This document shows, in pieces, positions 1-8,832 of a DNA stretch of 64,000 nt. The notes beneath the pieces are model-generated. The model did no database searches and was not told the origin of the DNA. It worked only from the letters and a program-made list of their open reading frames with translations. Position 1 is the stretch's first letter, and each line of letters opens with the position of its first letter. The position numbers were made by a program, and so were the translations under genes. The stretch lies in contig NZ_VFME01000001.1 of assembly GCF_006714895.1 (NCBI RefSeq), forward strand, positions 1,302,001 to 1,366,000. The letters run 5' to 3'. The DNA comes from Gramella sp. Hel_I_59 (GTDB taxonomy: Bacteria > Bacteroidota > Bacteroidia > Flavobacteriales > Flavobacteriaceae).

Positions 1-693
1 GAAAGGCCATACCGCCCAGAATGGAATTAAGGATACAAAATGCTCATTCTCATCGAGAATGCGTTCTCCTAAAGTCAGCTCCTGACTTAAATAATCACCA
101 AGAAGGCTGGAGTTGTTCTTTTGCCAGTATGCTTTAAATCTCTCAGATCTTTTCGAAATTTCGGTTGGGATGGACGATTGCGACCATATTTGCCCATGAG
201 GATGCGGATTGCTACACCCCATGATAGCCCCCTTATTTTCAAAGATTTGGATGTAATTGATGTCTGGATTTTTCCCTAGCTCAGAGAATTCGGTTTTCCA
301 GATCTGCACAACCTTCGTGATTTCTGAAACTTCCATCAATGGAAGAGTTAGCGAATGATCTGGAGAGAAACAAACAACTTTGCAAATTCCCCTTTCAGTT
401 TCAGCCTTTAATAAACCATGCTCAAAATTTAATTCAGGAGTATCCGGAAGCAGAGAGCTGTAATCGTTTATGAAAGCATAAGGTTCAGAATATTCCGGAT
501 TAGTTTCTCCACTTGCCCTGGTATTTCCTGGACATAGATAGCAACCCGGATCGAACGAGGCTTTCTCGCTGATTTTATTCTCTTCGGTTTTACCCTGCCA
601 TGGTCTTTTTGTGCGATGCGGAGAAACCAGTATCCATTCACCGGTCAAAATATTATACCTGCGATGCGGTAATTTGTTCAATTCATTATTCAT
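1..693 (-). CDS. galT: galactose-1-phosphate uridylyltransferase, 3' end cut by window edge
   Basis: Reading the minus strand from the ATG at 693 gives 231 open codons that run off the left edge. The protein starts MNNELNKLPHRRYNILTGEW. It contains a DPGCYLCPGN zinc-site motif (about 540-575) and the GalT active-site motif NPHPHGQIW (about 185-215), whose second His is the uridylylated nucleophile in the family. It converts Gal-1-P and UDP-glucose to UDP-galactose and Glc-1-P in the cytoplasmic Leloir pathway. The start overlaps the end of galK by 8 bases, so the two are probably translationally coupled. The C-terminus is not visible. Confidence 0.95.
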   Translation of the reverse strand, partial: MNNELNKLPHRRYNILTGEWILVSPHRTKRPWQGKTEENKISEKASFDPGCYLCPGNTRASGETNPEYSEPYAFINDYSSLLPDTPELNFEHGLLKAETERGICKVVCFSPDHSLTLPLMEVSEITKVVQIWKTEFSELGKNPDINYIQIFENKGAIMGCSNPHPHGQIWSQSSIPTEISKRSERFKAYWQKNNSSLLGDYLSQELTLGERILDENEHFVSLIPFWAVWPF

Positions 694-1861
694 GGGATAC
701 CAGTTTTATTATTTCTGTTCCGGCTGATGGTGCTACTTCAATTGCTTCCGGATAGATCTTGAATCTTTCAAAATACGCTTCGGAAACTTCAGTAATATAG
801 CCTTGAATATTTTCAGAATTGATGAGGTTAATGGTGCAGCCGCCAAAGCCACCACCCATCATCCTGCTTCCATAGATAAATTCTTTTGCTTCAGCATAAT
901 TAACCATAAAGTCCAGTTCCTGACAACTCACCTCATATTGATGCTGCAAGCCGCGATGAGAAGCATACATCAATTTCCCTAGAGATTGAAGATCATTATT
1001 GCGAAGCGCATCTGCAGCTGCCTGCACACGATCGTTTTCCTGTAGTACATATAAACAGCGTTGGTAAGTCTGCTCAGAAAGTTCTGATCGATAATTTTCT
1101 AGCAAGTTAAAGTCCACATCTCGTAAGCTTTTTATTTGCGGATTCTTCAATTGAATTGTCCTGATCGCTGCTTCACATTCCTCACGCCTGGAATTGTAAT
1201 CACTGTCGGCCAGATTATGGGAAACCCTTGTATTTAAAAGGAGCAATTTGAAATTTCCAAGATCTGCAGGAATATATTCAGTAGCAAGACTTCGGCAATC
1301 CAGTTTGATAAAATGATCTTTTTTACTGAGAATGGAAGCAAATTGATCCATGATTCCGCAGTTGGAACCTACAAACCTATTTTCTGCACGTTGAGCCATC
1401 TTTGCGATTTCAATGTCGCTCAAATTCAGATCAAATAATTCATTAAGGCCTGTACAGAATCCACATTCCAGTGCTGCGGAAGAACTTATCCCGGCACCGG
1501 TAGGCAGATCGCTGGAAATTATACAATCAAAACCTTCCAGTATTTTATTCTCCTGCTGAAGTTCGTGAATGATCCCGAGTAAATAATCTCTCCAGTCGCT
1601 TTGCTTTTTTAATGGCTGGTCGAGATGAAATTCAAATCCATTATTAAAAGTATCACTGTATATTCTGCAGAAGTTTTCCGTATCATTTATTCTGAATTTG
1701 AATCTTATATGTTTATCGATCGCTGTGGGCATCACGAAGCCTTCATTATAATCTGTATGTTCTCCAATCAGGTTGATTCGTCCAGGAGAATTTACGAGTA
1801 ATTCCGGTTGGAAATCATCAAAAACCGAAGGCTTCGTAGAAAAAGATCTGATATTTGTCAA
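686..1861 (-). CDS. galK: galactokinase
   Basis: This is a 391-residue GHMP kinase that phosphorylates galactose to galactose-1-phosphate. The N-terminal signature SPGRINLIGEHTDYNEGF, the ATP loop LPTGAGISSSAALE and the C-terminal GSRMMGGGFGGCTINL are all present, and the length is normal. The start used is TTG (codon 1859-1861). No in-frame ATG or GTG lies between it and the upstream stop at 1931-1933, so a non-ATG start seems real. A -7-like box on the minus strand (1885-1892) and the Nudix-regulator operator (1890-1918) lie just upstream. It forms an operon with galT. Confidence 0.95.
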   Translation of the reverse strand: MTNIRSFSTKPSVFDDFQPELLVNSPGRINLIGEHTDYNEGFVMPTAIDKHIRFKFRINDTENFCRIYSDTFNNGFEFHLDQPLKKQSDWRDYLLGIIHELQQENKILEGFDCIISSDLPTGAGISSSAALECGFCTGLNELFDLNLSDIEIAKMAQRAENRFVGSNCGIMDQFASILSKKDHFIKLDCRSLATEYIPADLGNFKLLLLNTRVSHNLADSDYNSRREECEAAIRTIQLKNPQIKSLRDVDFNLLENYRSELSEQTYQRCLYVLQENDRVQAAADALRNNDLQSLGKLMYASHRGLQHQYEVSCQELDFMVNYAEAKEFIYGSRMMGGGFGGCTINLINSENIQGYITEVSEAYFERFKIYPEAIEVAPSAGTEIIKLVSHE

Positions 1862-1884
1862 GACTTGATTAATTTTGAGTAATT

Positions 1885-1892
1885 CAAATATA
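1885..1892 (-). promoter_or_regulatory. -7 box of the galKT promoter
   Basis: On the minus strand the sequence is TATATTTG, a perfect match to the Bacteroidetes -7 consensus TAnnTTTG. It lies about 24 nt upstream of the galK TTG start. I do not see a good -33 TTG. It overlaps the edge of the operator at 1890-1918, so a bound regulator would sit on the promoter. Confidence 0.45.
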
Positions 1893-1918
1893 ATAAACGT
1901 CAGACTTACATTTATTAT
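1890..1918. promoter_or_regulatory. operator 1 for the Nudix-type regulator (galK/regulator divergent gap)
   Basis: This is an inverted repeat with arms ATAATAAACGT (1890-1900) and ACATTTATTAT (1908-1918) and a 7-nt spacer; 10 of 11 positions pair. The same structure, with an identical right arm and identical spacing, recurs at 2683-2711. Its place between divergent galK and the regulator gene fits autoregulation plus control of galKT. Confidence 0.65.
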
Positions 1919-1932
1919 TTCAGAATATAATT

Positions 1933-2661
1933 ATGCATACTAAGAACTCACAACCCGATGTTTTTGAACCAACAGATTTGTACCAGGTCAGGGAGAAAAT
2001 GTATGTCGCAACAGACTGTATCATTTTTGGTTTTCATGAGGGTAAGCTAAAATTACTTGTTTTCGAGCGCCAGGTCGAGCCCTTAAAAGGTTCCTGGTCG
2101 CTAGTTGGTAGCTTTGTACGGCTGGACGAAGATCTGGAAGTGGCAGGGCAGAGAGTTTTAGAAGAGGCTACCGGGTTGAAAGAGGTTTTTATGCAACAAT
2201 TAAAGACCTATGGTAAACAGGACCGTGACCCGGGCTACCGTTGTATTTCTGTAGCTCAGTACGCTTTAATTAGAGTGGAGGATTACATAGACAAACTGGA
2301 AAAACATTATGGTGCCCACTGGTTTGAAATCGATGATCTTCCCGAATTAGTTCTGGATCATGATCAAATGGTACAGGATGCATTGGAACAACTAAGGCAT
2401 AACGCGCGTCATAGACCCATTGGTTTTGAGCTGCTGCCAGAGAAGTTTACCATTCCACAGTTACAGAACCTTTATGAAGCGATCTACCAGAAGCCACTGG
2501 ACGCGAGAAACTTTAGAAAAAAAGTACTATCTCTCAATGTTTTAGAAAAACTGGAGGAAAAAGATAAATCGGGTAGTAAACGCGGTGCTTTTTTGCATAA
2601 ATTCAATAAAGAGAATTACTTACAACTATTAAAAGCAGGATATAATTTCGAGATTTTCTAA
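1933..2661 (+). CDS. Nudix-fold transcriptional regulator of sugar catabolism (NrtR/AraR-like)
   Basis: This is a 242-residue protein with a Nudix-fold N-terminal domain (about 20-150) and a C-terminal winged-helix domain (about 160-242). The Nudix box is degenerate: within SFVRLDEDLEVAGQRVLEEATGL the REUXEE core reads RVLEEAT, so two conserved positions are replaced by Val and Ala. It is therefore probably not a hydrolase. In this family the domain senses an effector and the winged helix binds DNA. It is divergent from galKT, and operator-like repeats lie on both sides of the gene, so it probably controls galKT, itself and the genes at 2735-6202. The effector (galactose, arabinose or a derivative) cannot be read from sequence. 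Confidence 0.85.
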   Translation: MHTKNSQPDVFEPTDLYQVREKMYVATDCIIFGFHEGKLKLLVFERQVEPLKGSWSLVGSFVRLDEDLEVAGQRVLEEATGLKEVFMQQLKTYGKQDRDPGYRCISVAQYALIRVEDYIDKLEKHYGAHWFEIDDLPELVLDHDQMVQDALEQLRHNARHRPIGFELLPEKFTIPQLQNLYEAIYQKPLDARNFRKKVLSLNVLEKLEEKDKSGSKRGAFLHKFNKENYLQLLKAGYNFEIF

Positions 2662-2682
2662 ATCTGAAAATAGTTTCTTTAA

Positions 2683-2711
2683 ATAATAATTGTATGAATT
2701 ACATTTATTAT
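2683..2711. promoter_or_regulatory. operator 2 for the Nudix-type regulator
   Basis: An inverted repeat with arms ATAATAATTGT (2683-2693) and ACATTTATTAT (2701-2711) and a 7-nt spacer. It matches operator 1 at 1890-1918 in spacing and in the whole right arm. It lies 24 nt before the isomerase gene start, which places that gene and the GH5-like enzyme in the same regulon. Confidence 0.65.
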
Positions 2712-2734
2712 TAATTTAGGACAAACATTTCAGG

Positions 2735-3622
2735 ATGGCTAAAGATCAATTTCGTAGAACACTATTAAAGAACCTGGGAATTGGAGCTGGGCTACTTGCT
2801 ATTCCATCATTTTCGAATGCATCCGGTTTCGATGTTGCAAAAATTAATTTAAAGGAATCTACTTCAAAGATCAATCATTCTGTTTGTCGCTGGTGTTATG
2901 CAGATATCCCACTTAAGGAGTTTGCCAAGGCTTGCAAAAAATTAGGAATTAGCGGCATTGATCTTTTAAAACCTTCAGAATGGCAAATTGTGCAGGAAGA
3001 AGGTCTAGCATGTTCTATGGCTACCGACGATTTTATCAGTTTAACCGATGGATTCAATGACCCTGAAAATCATCAGACATTGCAAACTTCTTATAGAGAA
3101 CTCATCGACAAAGCTGCTGATAATAATATACAGAATGTCATCTGTTTTTCTGGGAGTCGGCGTGGGATGAATAATGAAACCGGCTGGAACAACTGTGTAG
3201 AAGGATTAAAGCCCTTATTGGACTATGCTGAATCACGCAATGTTACGCTTGTCATGGAATTGCTGAATAGCAAAGTGGACCATCCAGATTATATGGCAGA
3301 TCATACGGCTTGGGGAGCCGAACTTGCCAGAAGACTGGACAGACCCAACTTTAAATTACTCTACGATATTTACCATATGCAGATCATGGAAGGTGACGTT
3401 ATTCGAAACATTAGAAAATTTCATTCGTACATCAATCACTATCATACCGCGGGAAATCCTGGAAGGAACGAGATCAATAATTCTCAGGAATTAAACTATC
3501 CTGCAATCATTCAGGCGATTTATGATGCCGGTTTTGACGGTTATATCGCTCAGGAATTTATTCCTACCTATGAGAATAAGCTAAAAGCACTCGAAGAAGC
3601 CATCGGGATCTGTACTATCTAA
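2735..3622 (+). CDS. Tat-exported sugar isomerase/epimerase, hydroxypyruvate isomerase-like TIM barrel
   Basis: This 295-residue protein has a twin-arginine signal (FRRTLLK followed by a hydrophobic stretch, residues about 7-30), so it is probably folded before export to the periplasm. The rest is an AP-endonuclease-2/xylose-isomerase-like TIM barrel with candidate metal ligands in VMELLN, LLYDIYHMQ, HYHTAGNPGRNE and YIAQEF. It resembles hydroxypyruvate isomerase (Hyi), but that enzyme is cytoplasmic, so the substrate is unknown; exported members often act on sugars or keto-sugars. The next gene starts 12 nt downstream, and a Nudix-regulator operator lies just upstream. Confidence 0.8.
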   Translation: MAKDQFRRTLLKNLGIGAGLLAIPSFSNASGFDVAKINLKESTSKINHSVCRWCYADIPLKEFAKACKKLGISGIDLLKPSEWQIVQEEGLACSMATDDFISLTDGFNDPENHQTLQTSYRELIDKAADNNIQNVICFSGSRRGMNNETGWNNCVEGLKPLLDYAESRNVTLVMELLNSKVDHPDYMADHTAWGAELARRLDRPNFKLLYDIYHMQIMEGDVIRNIRKFHSYINHYHTAGNPGRNEINNSQELNYPAIIQAIYDAGFDGYIAQEFIPTYENKLKALEEAIGICTI

Positions 3623-3634
3623 ACATAAATTTTA

Positions 3635-6202
3635 ATGACTCGAATTTTCAAATCGATCACTGTTCTTATTGTACTTCTTTTAAATATAAATAAAGCTTAT
3701 TCTCAGGTTACTACAGTTGTAGATGAGAATGGGATAATTCGCTGGGAGCCTTCGGGAGAGGAAGTAAAAGGTTTTGGAGTCAATTATTCGGCACCATTCG
3801 CACATGCTTACCGTTCTGCTGAAAAACTTGGGCTTGATATCAAAGCTGAAATTGATAAAGATCTCTATCATTTTTCCCGGCTCAATTTCGATTTGTATCG
3901 TCTTCACGTCTGGGATACCGAAATTAGCGATGCAGAAGGGAATTTACTTGAAAATAAACACTTGGATGCGTTCGATTATTTGCTGAGTGAACTTAAGAAA
4001 CGTAAGATCAATTTTGTGATCACTCCAATCGCATATTGGGGAAATGGCTGGCCGGAACCAGATGAGGAGACTCCAGGATTTTCCAATAAGTATGGCAAGG
4101 AAGGAAGTTTGACCAATCCAAAAGCGATCGCTGCCCAGCAAAACTATCTTACACAATTTATGAATCACGTGAATCCATATACAGGAATTGCGTATAAAAA
4201 TGATCCGAATCTTATCGCTGTAGAAATTAGCAATGAACCACATCATCGCGGCACTCCTAAGGAGGTTAAAGAATTCATTAATAAACTCGCGAAGGCTATT
4301 CGGGATTCCGGTTCTAAGAAACCTGTCTTTTATAATGTCACCCATAGCGTCCACCTTGCAGACACTTATTTTGAATCTGATATTCAGGGTGGTACTTTTC
4401 AATGGTATCCAACCGGACTTGGTTTTAAGAAGGAAATCCCGGGGAATTTACTTCCCAATGTGAACGATTATAATATTCCGTTCAACAATGCTATCGAAAA
4501 TAATAACGCCGCTAAACTGGTGTATGAGTTCGATGCTGCCGATGTTAATAAATCATATATCTATCCCGCAATGGCACGCAGTTTTCGAGAAGCGGGAATT
4601 CAGATTGGGACGCATTTTGCCTATGATCCATCTTTTCTGGCCTATGCGAATACGGAATATAATACTCATTACATGAATCTCAATTATACTCCGCATAAGG
4701 CTTTAGGTCATATGATCGCCGGGGAGATATTCCATCATACCAAATTAGGCGAAGAGCAGGGAACCTATCCCGACAACTTGAAATTTGGAGATTTTCTTAT
4801 TCAGTATGAGGATGATCTAGCTGTCTATAATTCTGCGGAAAAGTTTATTTACACGAATTCTAATTCTGAAAAGCCTGAAGCTATTTCAGAATTGAGAGAA
4901 ATCGCAGGTCACGGTAGTTCTGAAGTGATCGAATTTGAAGGAAAAGGAGCTTATTTTCTGGATAAATTAGACGAAGGAGTCTGGCGTCTGGAAGTAATGC
5001 CCGATCCTTTTCTTATTCAGGATCCCTTCGGAAATAATAGTCTCGATAAAACGCTTGCCGTGATCAAGTATAATTTAAACGAGATGAAAATAGATCTTCC
5101 CGGGCTTGCTGGAAATTTTGAGTTCAAACAGATAAATATTCCAGAATCTAAAGATCAGAAGGCTAAAGGTGGCGCAATTTCAGTTTCACCCGGCACTTAT
5201 ATTCTTACTGCGGCAGGCAGGGATTTTGAAATTGAAAATTATAAAGGAGACTTTCGCTTGAAACTCGACAACTTTGTGGCGGTGGAAGAGTCGGTTGACC
5301 GTACCTATGTCCTGCATGAAGCCACTAATGCTGCGGAAGCGAATCAGAGCCTTTCTATCGATGCAGAGATCGTTTCAAATGAGGAGGTCACGAAAGCTGA
5401 GATATGGTTTCAGAACGGGAATATCTACGAAGCAGTACAAATGAACGCAGAAAATCAATACGATTATTCCGCAGAAGTACCGCAAAATCTGCTTATACCA
5501 GGAATATTTACTTACCGTATCATCCTGGAAACTGCTGAAGAAAAGCTGACATTTCCTGGTAAGGTTTCGGGTAGTCCGGAGAATTGGGATTTCTATTCTG
5601 AAGATGTTTATGCTACTCGTATTTATGATAAAAGTTCTTTTATCTCGCTTTTCGACGCTTCTATGGATGCAGATATGGTGGTTCATTCTTGGAGACCTGG
5701 CAATAAAATTGTTCCCCTAAATTCTATTGAAGACGAATTTCAGGTAAGACTGGATGAATTATTTTCAGAAGATATAGAGAATAAAAACGCAACTCCAATT
5801 TACAATTACTCTTTTCGATTTAATTTTAAGAAGAAAATAGGAGCAAGGCTTCCTGGAGATCAGAAGGAACTTATCATCAAGGCACGTAATCTTAAATCGG
5901 GTACCGAGAAACTTCAGGTTGCTTTATTAATGGAAAACGGTTCGGCTTTCGGAAAAGTAATCGAATTGGGTCAGGATCTAAAAGAGATAAGGATCAAACT
6001 TGATGAACTTGAGCCAGTAAGAACGGTCACTTTACCACGTCCTTATCCTGGTTTTCTACCCTATTATTTTGAGCATCAGAATCCGCAAGATTTTGATTTG
6101 CAAATGATAGAAGCAATTCAATTTTCTATCGGTCCCGGGATCGAGCGTGAAAATCTTCAGAAGTCACATGAAATTGGTATTGTAAATGTTAAACTTCAGT
6201 AG
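3635..6202 (+). CDS. secreted GH5-like (clan GH-A) glycoside hydrolase with C-terminal beta-rich region
   Basis: This is an 855-residue protein with a type I signal peptide (residues 1-24, no lipobox). The catalytic half (about 30-430) is a GH-A TIM barrel. The acid/base is predicted at E201 in EISNEPHHRG and the nucleophile near E298 in KLVYEFDAADV. The remaining 400 residues look beta-sandwich-like with no catalytic motif I recognise. Substrate cannot be assigned from sequence; co-regulation with galKT hints at a galactose-containing glycan. It is the second gene of an operon with the isomerase and ends at a strong terminator. Confidence 0.75.
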   Translation: MTRIFKSITVLIVLLLNINKAYSQVTTVVDENGIIRWEPSGEEVKGFGVNYSAPFAHAYRSAEKLGLDIKAEIDKDLYHFSRLNFDLYRLHVWDTEISDAEGNLLENKHLDAFDYLLSELKKRKINFVITPIAYWGNGWPEPDEETPGFSNKYGKEGSLTNPKAIAAQQNYLTQFMNHVNPYTGIAYKNDPNLIAVEISNEPHHRGTPKEVKEFINKLAKAIRDSGSKKPVFYNVTHSVHLADTYFESDIQGGTFQWYPTGLGFKKEIPGNLLPNVNDYNIPFNNAIENNNAAKLVYEFDAADVNKSYIYPAMARSFREAGIQIGTHFAYDPSFLAYANTEYNTHYMNLNYTPHKALGHMIAGEIFHHTKLGEEQGTYPDNLKFGDFLIQYEDDLAVYNSAEKFIYTNSNSEKPEAISELREIAGHGSSEVIEFEGKGAYFLDKLDEGVWRLEVMPDPFLIQDPFGNNSLDKTLAVIKYNLNEMKIDLPGLAGNFEFKQINIPESKDQKAKGGAISVSPGTYILTAAGRDFEIENYKGDFRLKLDNFVAVEESVDRTYVLHEATNAAEANQSLSIDAEIVSNEEVTKAEIWFQNGNIYEAVQMNAENQYDYSAEVPQNLLIPGIFTYRIILETAEEKLTFPGKVSGSPENWDFYSEDVYATRIYDKSSFISLFDASMDADMVVHSWRPGNKIVPLNSIEDEFQVRLDELFSEDIENKNATPIYNYSFRFNFKKKIGARLPGDQKELIIKARNLKSGTEKLQVALLMENGSAFGKVIELGQDLKEIRIKLDELEPVRTVTLPRPYPGFLPYYFEHQNPQDFDLQMIEAIQFSIGPGIERENLQKSHEIGIVNVKLQ

Positions 6203-6217
6203 TAGGAATATTTAAAC

Positions 6218-6252
6218 AAAAAAAGGTCTCGTTCTCACGAGACCTTTTTTTC
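6218..6252. terminator. bidirectional terminator between the GH5-like gene and nrdJ
   Basis: Arms GGTCTCGT (6225-6232) and ACGAGACC (6237-6244) close a TCTC loop. They are flanked by seven A on the left and eight T on the right, so the hairpin works in either direction for two convergent genes. Confidence 0.9.
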
Positions 6253-6276
6253 AGTTTAACACTTACAACAATTAAA

Positions 6277-8832
6277 TTATCCACATTTAGAAGAGCCACA
6301 ATCTTTACAGGTGAGGCAACCTTCCTGGTAAATAAGGTTTGAAGAATTACAGTTATTACATTTCTCCTTCTTGGCAACTGTTCCATCAGCAATAAAGCGC
6401 TTAAGAGCTCTTACTACTCCGTTTTTCCAGGTGTTAATGGATTCGTTATCCAGTTGAAGACTGTTGATTAAATCTACCACTTTATCGATAGACATTCCGT
6501 GACGTAACGTGCTGGAGATCAATTTCGCGTAATTCCAGAATTCTGGATTGAATTTATGTGAAAGTCCTTCGATCGTAGTTTTGTAACCACGCTTGTTCTC
6601 ATATTGGAAATCGTAACGAGAAGATCCATCTTCATTTCTAGCTTTGATGATATAACCTTCAGTCACCCAGCGAGGGATAAGAATACCTTCTTCATCATCT
6701 GCAAACCCGGTAAATATCTCATAAGGTCTGTCATCTACAAGTCCGATAAATGCGATCCATTTATCCTTGTTGTTCTGGAATCGAACCACATCTGCAGTAA
6801 GCACATCTGGTCTTTTTAGAGGGAAAGATCCGGAAGTCTGTTCTTCGTCTTCCTCTTTTTTCTCATCATTAGAGATTAAAACACCAGATCTTGAACCATC
6901 ACGATATACAGTAACACCTTTACAACCAGCTTCCCATGCTTCCAGATACAGTTTTCCAACCAGTTCCTCGGTCGCGTCGTTTGGAAGGTTAATGGTCACA
7001 CTAATAGAGTGATCGATCCATTTTTGTACAGCTCCCTGCATTCTCACTTTGCTAAGCCAGTCTACATCATTAGACGTTGCCTGGTAGTAAGGTGAAAGTT
7101 TAACCAGTTTGTCAAGTTCTTCGTTCGAGTAATTCTTATCGGTATCATAACCTTTGGCGCTCATCCACTGCTTAAAACGATGGTGGAAAACCACATATTC
7201 TTCCCATGAATCTCCAACTTCATCAACAAAATCTACGCGAGCTTCCTTGTCATTTGGATTTACTTTTCTTCTTCTTTTGTAAACCGGTAGGAAAACAGGT
7301 TCAATTCCAGAAGTGGTTTGCGTCATAAGACTGGTCGTTCCGGTTGGAGCGATCGTTAATAGCGCGATATTTCTACGACCGTGCTCAAGCATGTCGTAAT
7401 ACAACTTTTCATCAGCTTCTTTTAATCGAAGAATGAATGGGTTGTTTTTCTCTCTTTCTGAATCAAAAATCCCAAAAGCACCTCTTTCTTTCGCAGTTTC
7501 AACGGAAGCTCTATAAGCTTCAACAGCAATATTCTTATGAATGTCTACAGAGAAATCGATTCCTTCCTTGCTACCATATTTAATACCTAAACCGGCAAGC
7601 ATATCACCTTCCGCAGTAATGCCTATTCCAGTTCTTCTACCTTCGTGTGCTTTTTTACGGATATTAAGCCATAGATTTTTTTCTACTGCTTTCACTTCTG
7701 CATTTTCTGGATCTGCATCGATCTTACCAATGATATTGTCGATCTTTTCCAGTTCAAGATCAATGATATCATCCATAATTCTTTGTGCAGCAGAAATATG
7801 TTTTTTGAATAGCTCGTAGTTGAAATGCGCTTTGTCTGTAAATGGCTCTTCTACATAAGAGAATAGGTTGATCGCAAGCAAACGGCAGGAATCATAAGGA
7901 CAAAGTGGGATCTCTCCACAAGGATTGGTAGAAACCGTTTTATAACCAAGATCTGCATAGCAATCTGGTACAGACTCGTTGATTACTGTATCCCAGAATA
8001 GAATTCCAGGTTCAGCCGATTTCCATGCATTATGTACGATCTTTTTCCAGAGTTTATCTGCCTCGATCTCTTTTGAAACCTTTGGCTCTGCGGAAAAGAT
8101 TGGATATTTCTGAGTATAATTAGTAATGTTCTTAACCGCCTTCATGAACTGATCATCAATCCTTACCGAAACATTGGCACCTGTAACTTTGCCCTGTTCC
8201 ATTTTGGCATCGATAAAATCTTCAGAATCTGGATGATTTACTGAAACCGAAAGCATCAAAGCTCCACGACGTCCATCCTGTGCAACTTCTCTTGTAGAAT
8301 TGGAGTAACGCTCCATAAAAGGAACGATCCCGGTAGAGGTAAGCGCTGAGTTCTTTACAGCCGATCCTTTAGGACGTATATGAGAAAGGTCATGACCTAC
8401 ACCACCACGTCTTTTCATTAACTGCACCTGCTCCTGGTCAATCTTCATGATCCCACCATAAGAATCTGAATTCCCATCATTTCCTATCACGAAACAGTTA
8501 GATAATGAACCAACCTGGTAAGGATTCCCAATTCCAGCCATAGGACTTCCCTGTGGAACGATATATTTAAAATCCTTGATAAGATCGAAAACTTCGTCCT
8601 CGGTCATAGGATTTGGATACTTTTTTTCAACTCTTGCGATTTCGCTGGCGATACGTCTGTGCATATCGTTTGGAGTGAGTTCATAAATATTCCCGTCAGA
8701 ATCTTTAAGGGCGTATTTATTTACCCAAACTCTGGCGGCAAGATCATCGCCTTTGAAGTATTTTAGTGAAGCTTCGAAGGCCTGTTCCTGAGTATAAGTC
8801 TTTGGAACAACTGGATTTTCCTGTACAGGCAT
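6277..8832 (-). CDS. nrdJ: adenosylcobalamin-dependent (class II) ribonucleotide reductase
   Basis: This 851-residue enzyme reduces ribonucleotides to deoxyribonucleotides using B12. Visible motifs are GSLSNCFV (N-terminal active-site Cys region), NPCGEIPLCPYDSC (radical-Cys loop), IAPTGTTSLM and GVTVYRDGSRSG. The C-terminus is a Cys-rich zinc-ribbon-like tail (CNNCNSS..CLTCKDCGSSKCG, six Cys) that probably shuttles reducing equivalents. There is no N-terminal ATP-cone. It is monocistronic and convergent with the GH5-like gene. I found no B12-box in the 360 nt upstream. Confidence 0.93.
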   Translation of the reverse strand: MPVQENPVVPKTYTQEQAFEASLKYFKGDDLAARVWVNKYALKDSDGNIYELTPNDMHRRIASEIARVEKKYPNPMTEDEVFDLIKDFKYIVPQGSPMAGIGNPYQVGSLSNCFVIGNDGNSDSYGGIMKIDQEQVQLMKRRGGVGHDLSHIRPKGSAVKNSALTSTGIVPFMERYSNSTREVAQDGRRGALMLSVSVNHPDSEDFIDAKMEQGKVTGANVSVRIDDQFMKAVKNITNYTQKYPIFSAEPKVSKEIEADKLWKKIVHNAWKSAEPGILFWDTVINESVPDCYADLGYKTVSTNPCGEIPLCPYDSCRLLAINLFSYVEEPFTDKAHFNYELFKKHISAAQRIMDDIIDLELEKIDNIIGKIDADPENAEVKAVEKNLWLNIRKKAHEGRRTGIGITAEGDMLAGLGIKYGSKEGIDFSVDIHKNIAVEAYRASVETAKERGAFGIFDSEREKNNPFILRLKEADEKLYYDMLEHGRRNIALLTIAPTGTTSLMTQTTSGIEPVFLPVYKRRRKVNPNDKEARVDFVDEVGDSWEEYVVFHHRFKQWMSAKGYDTDKNYSNEELDKLVKLSPYYQATSNDVDWLSKVRMQGAVQKWIDHSISVTINLPNDATEELVGKLYLEAWEAGCKGVTVYRDGSRSGVLISNDEKKEEDEEQTSGSFPLKRPDVLTADVVRFQNNKDKWIAFIGLVDDRPYEIFTGFADDEEGILIPRWVTEGYIIKARNEDGSSRYDFQYENKRGYKTTIEGLSHKFNPEFWNYAKLISSTLRHGMSIDKVVDLINSLQLDNESINTWKNGVVRALKRFIADGTVAKKEKCNNCNSSNLIYQEGCLTCKDCGSSKCG

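Noticed and set aside
3944..4402. 152-codon open frame on the minus strand inside the GH5-like gene
   Set aside because: It lies wholly within a strong coding gene on the other strand and has no recognisable domain.
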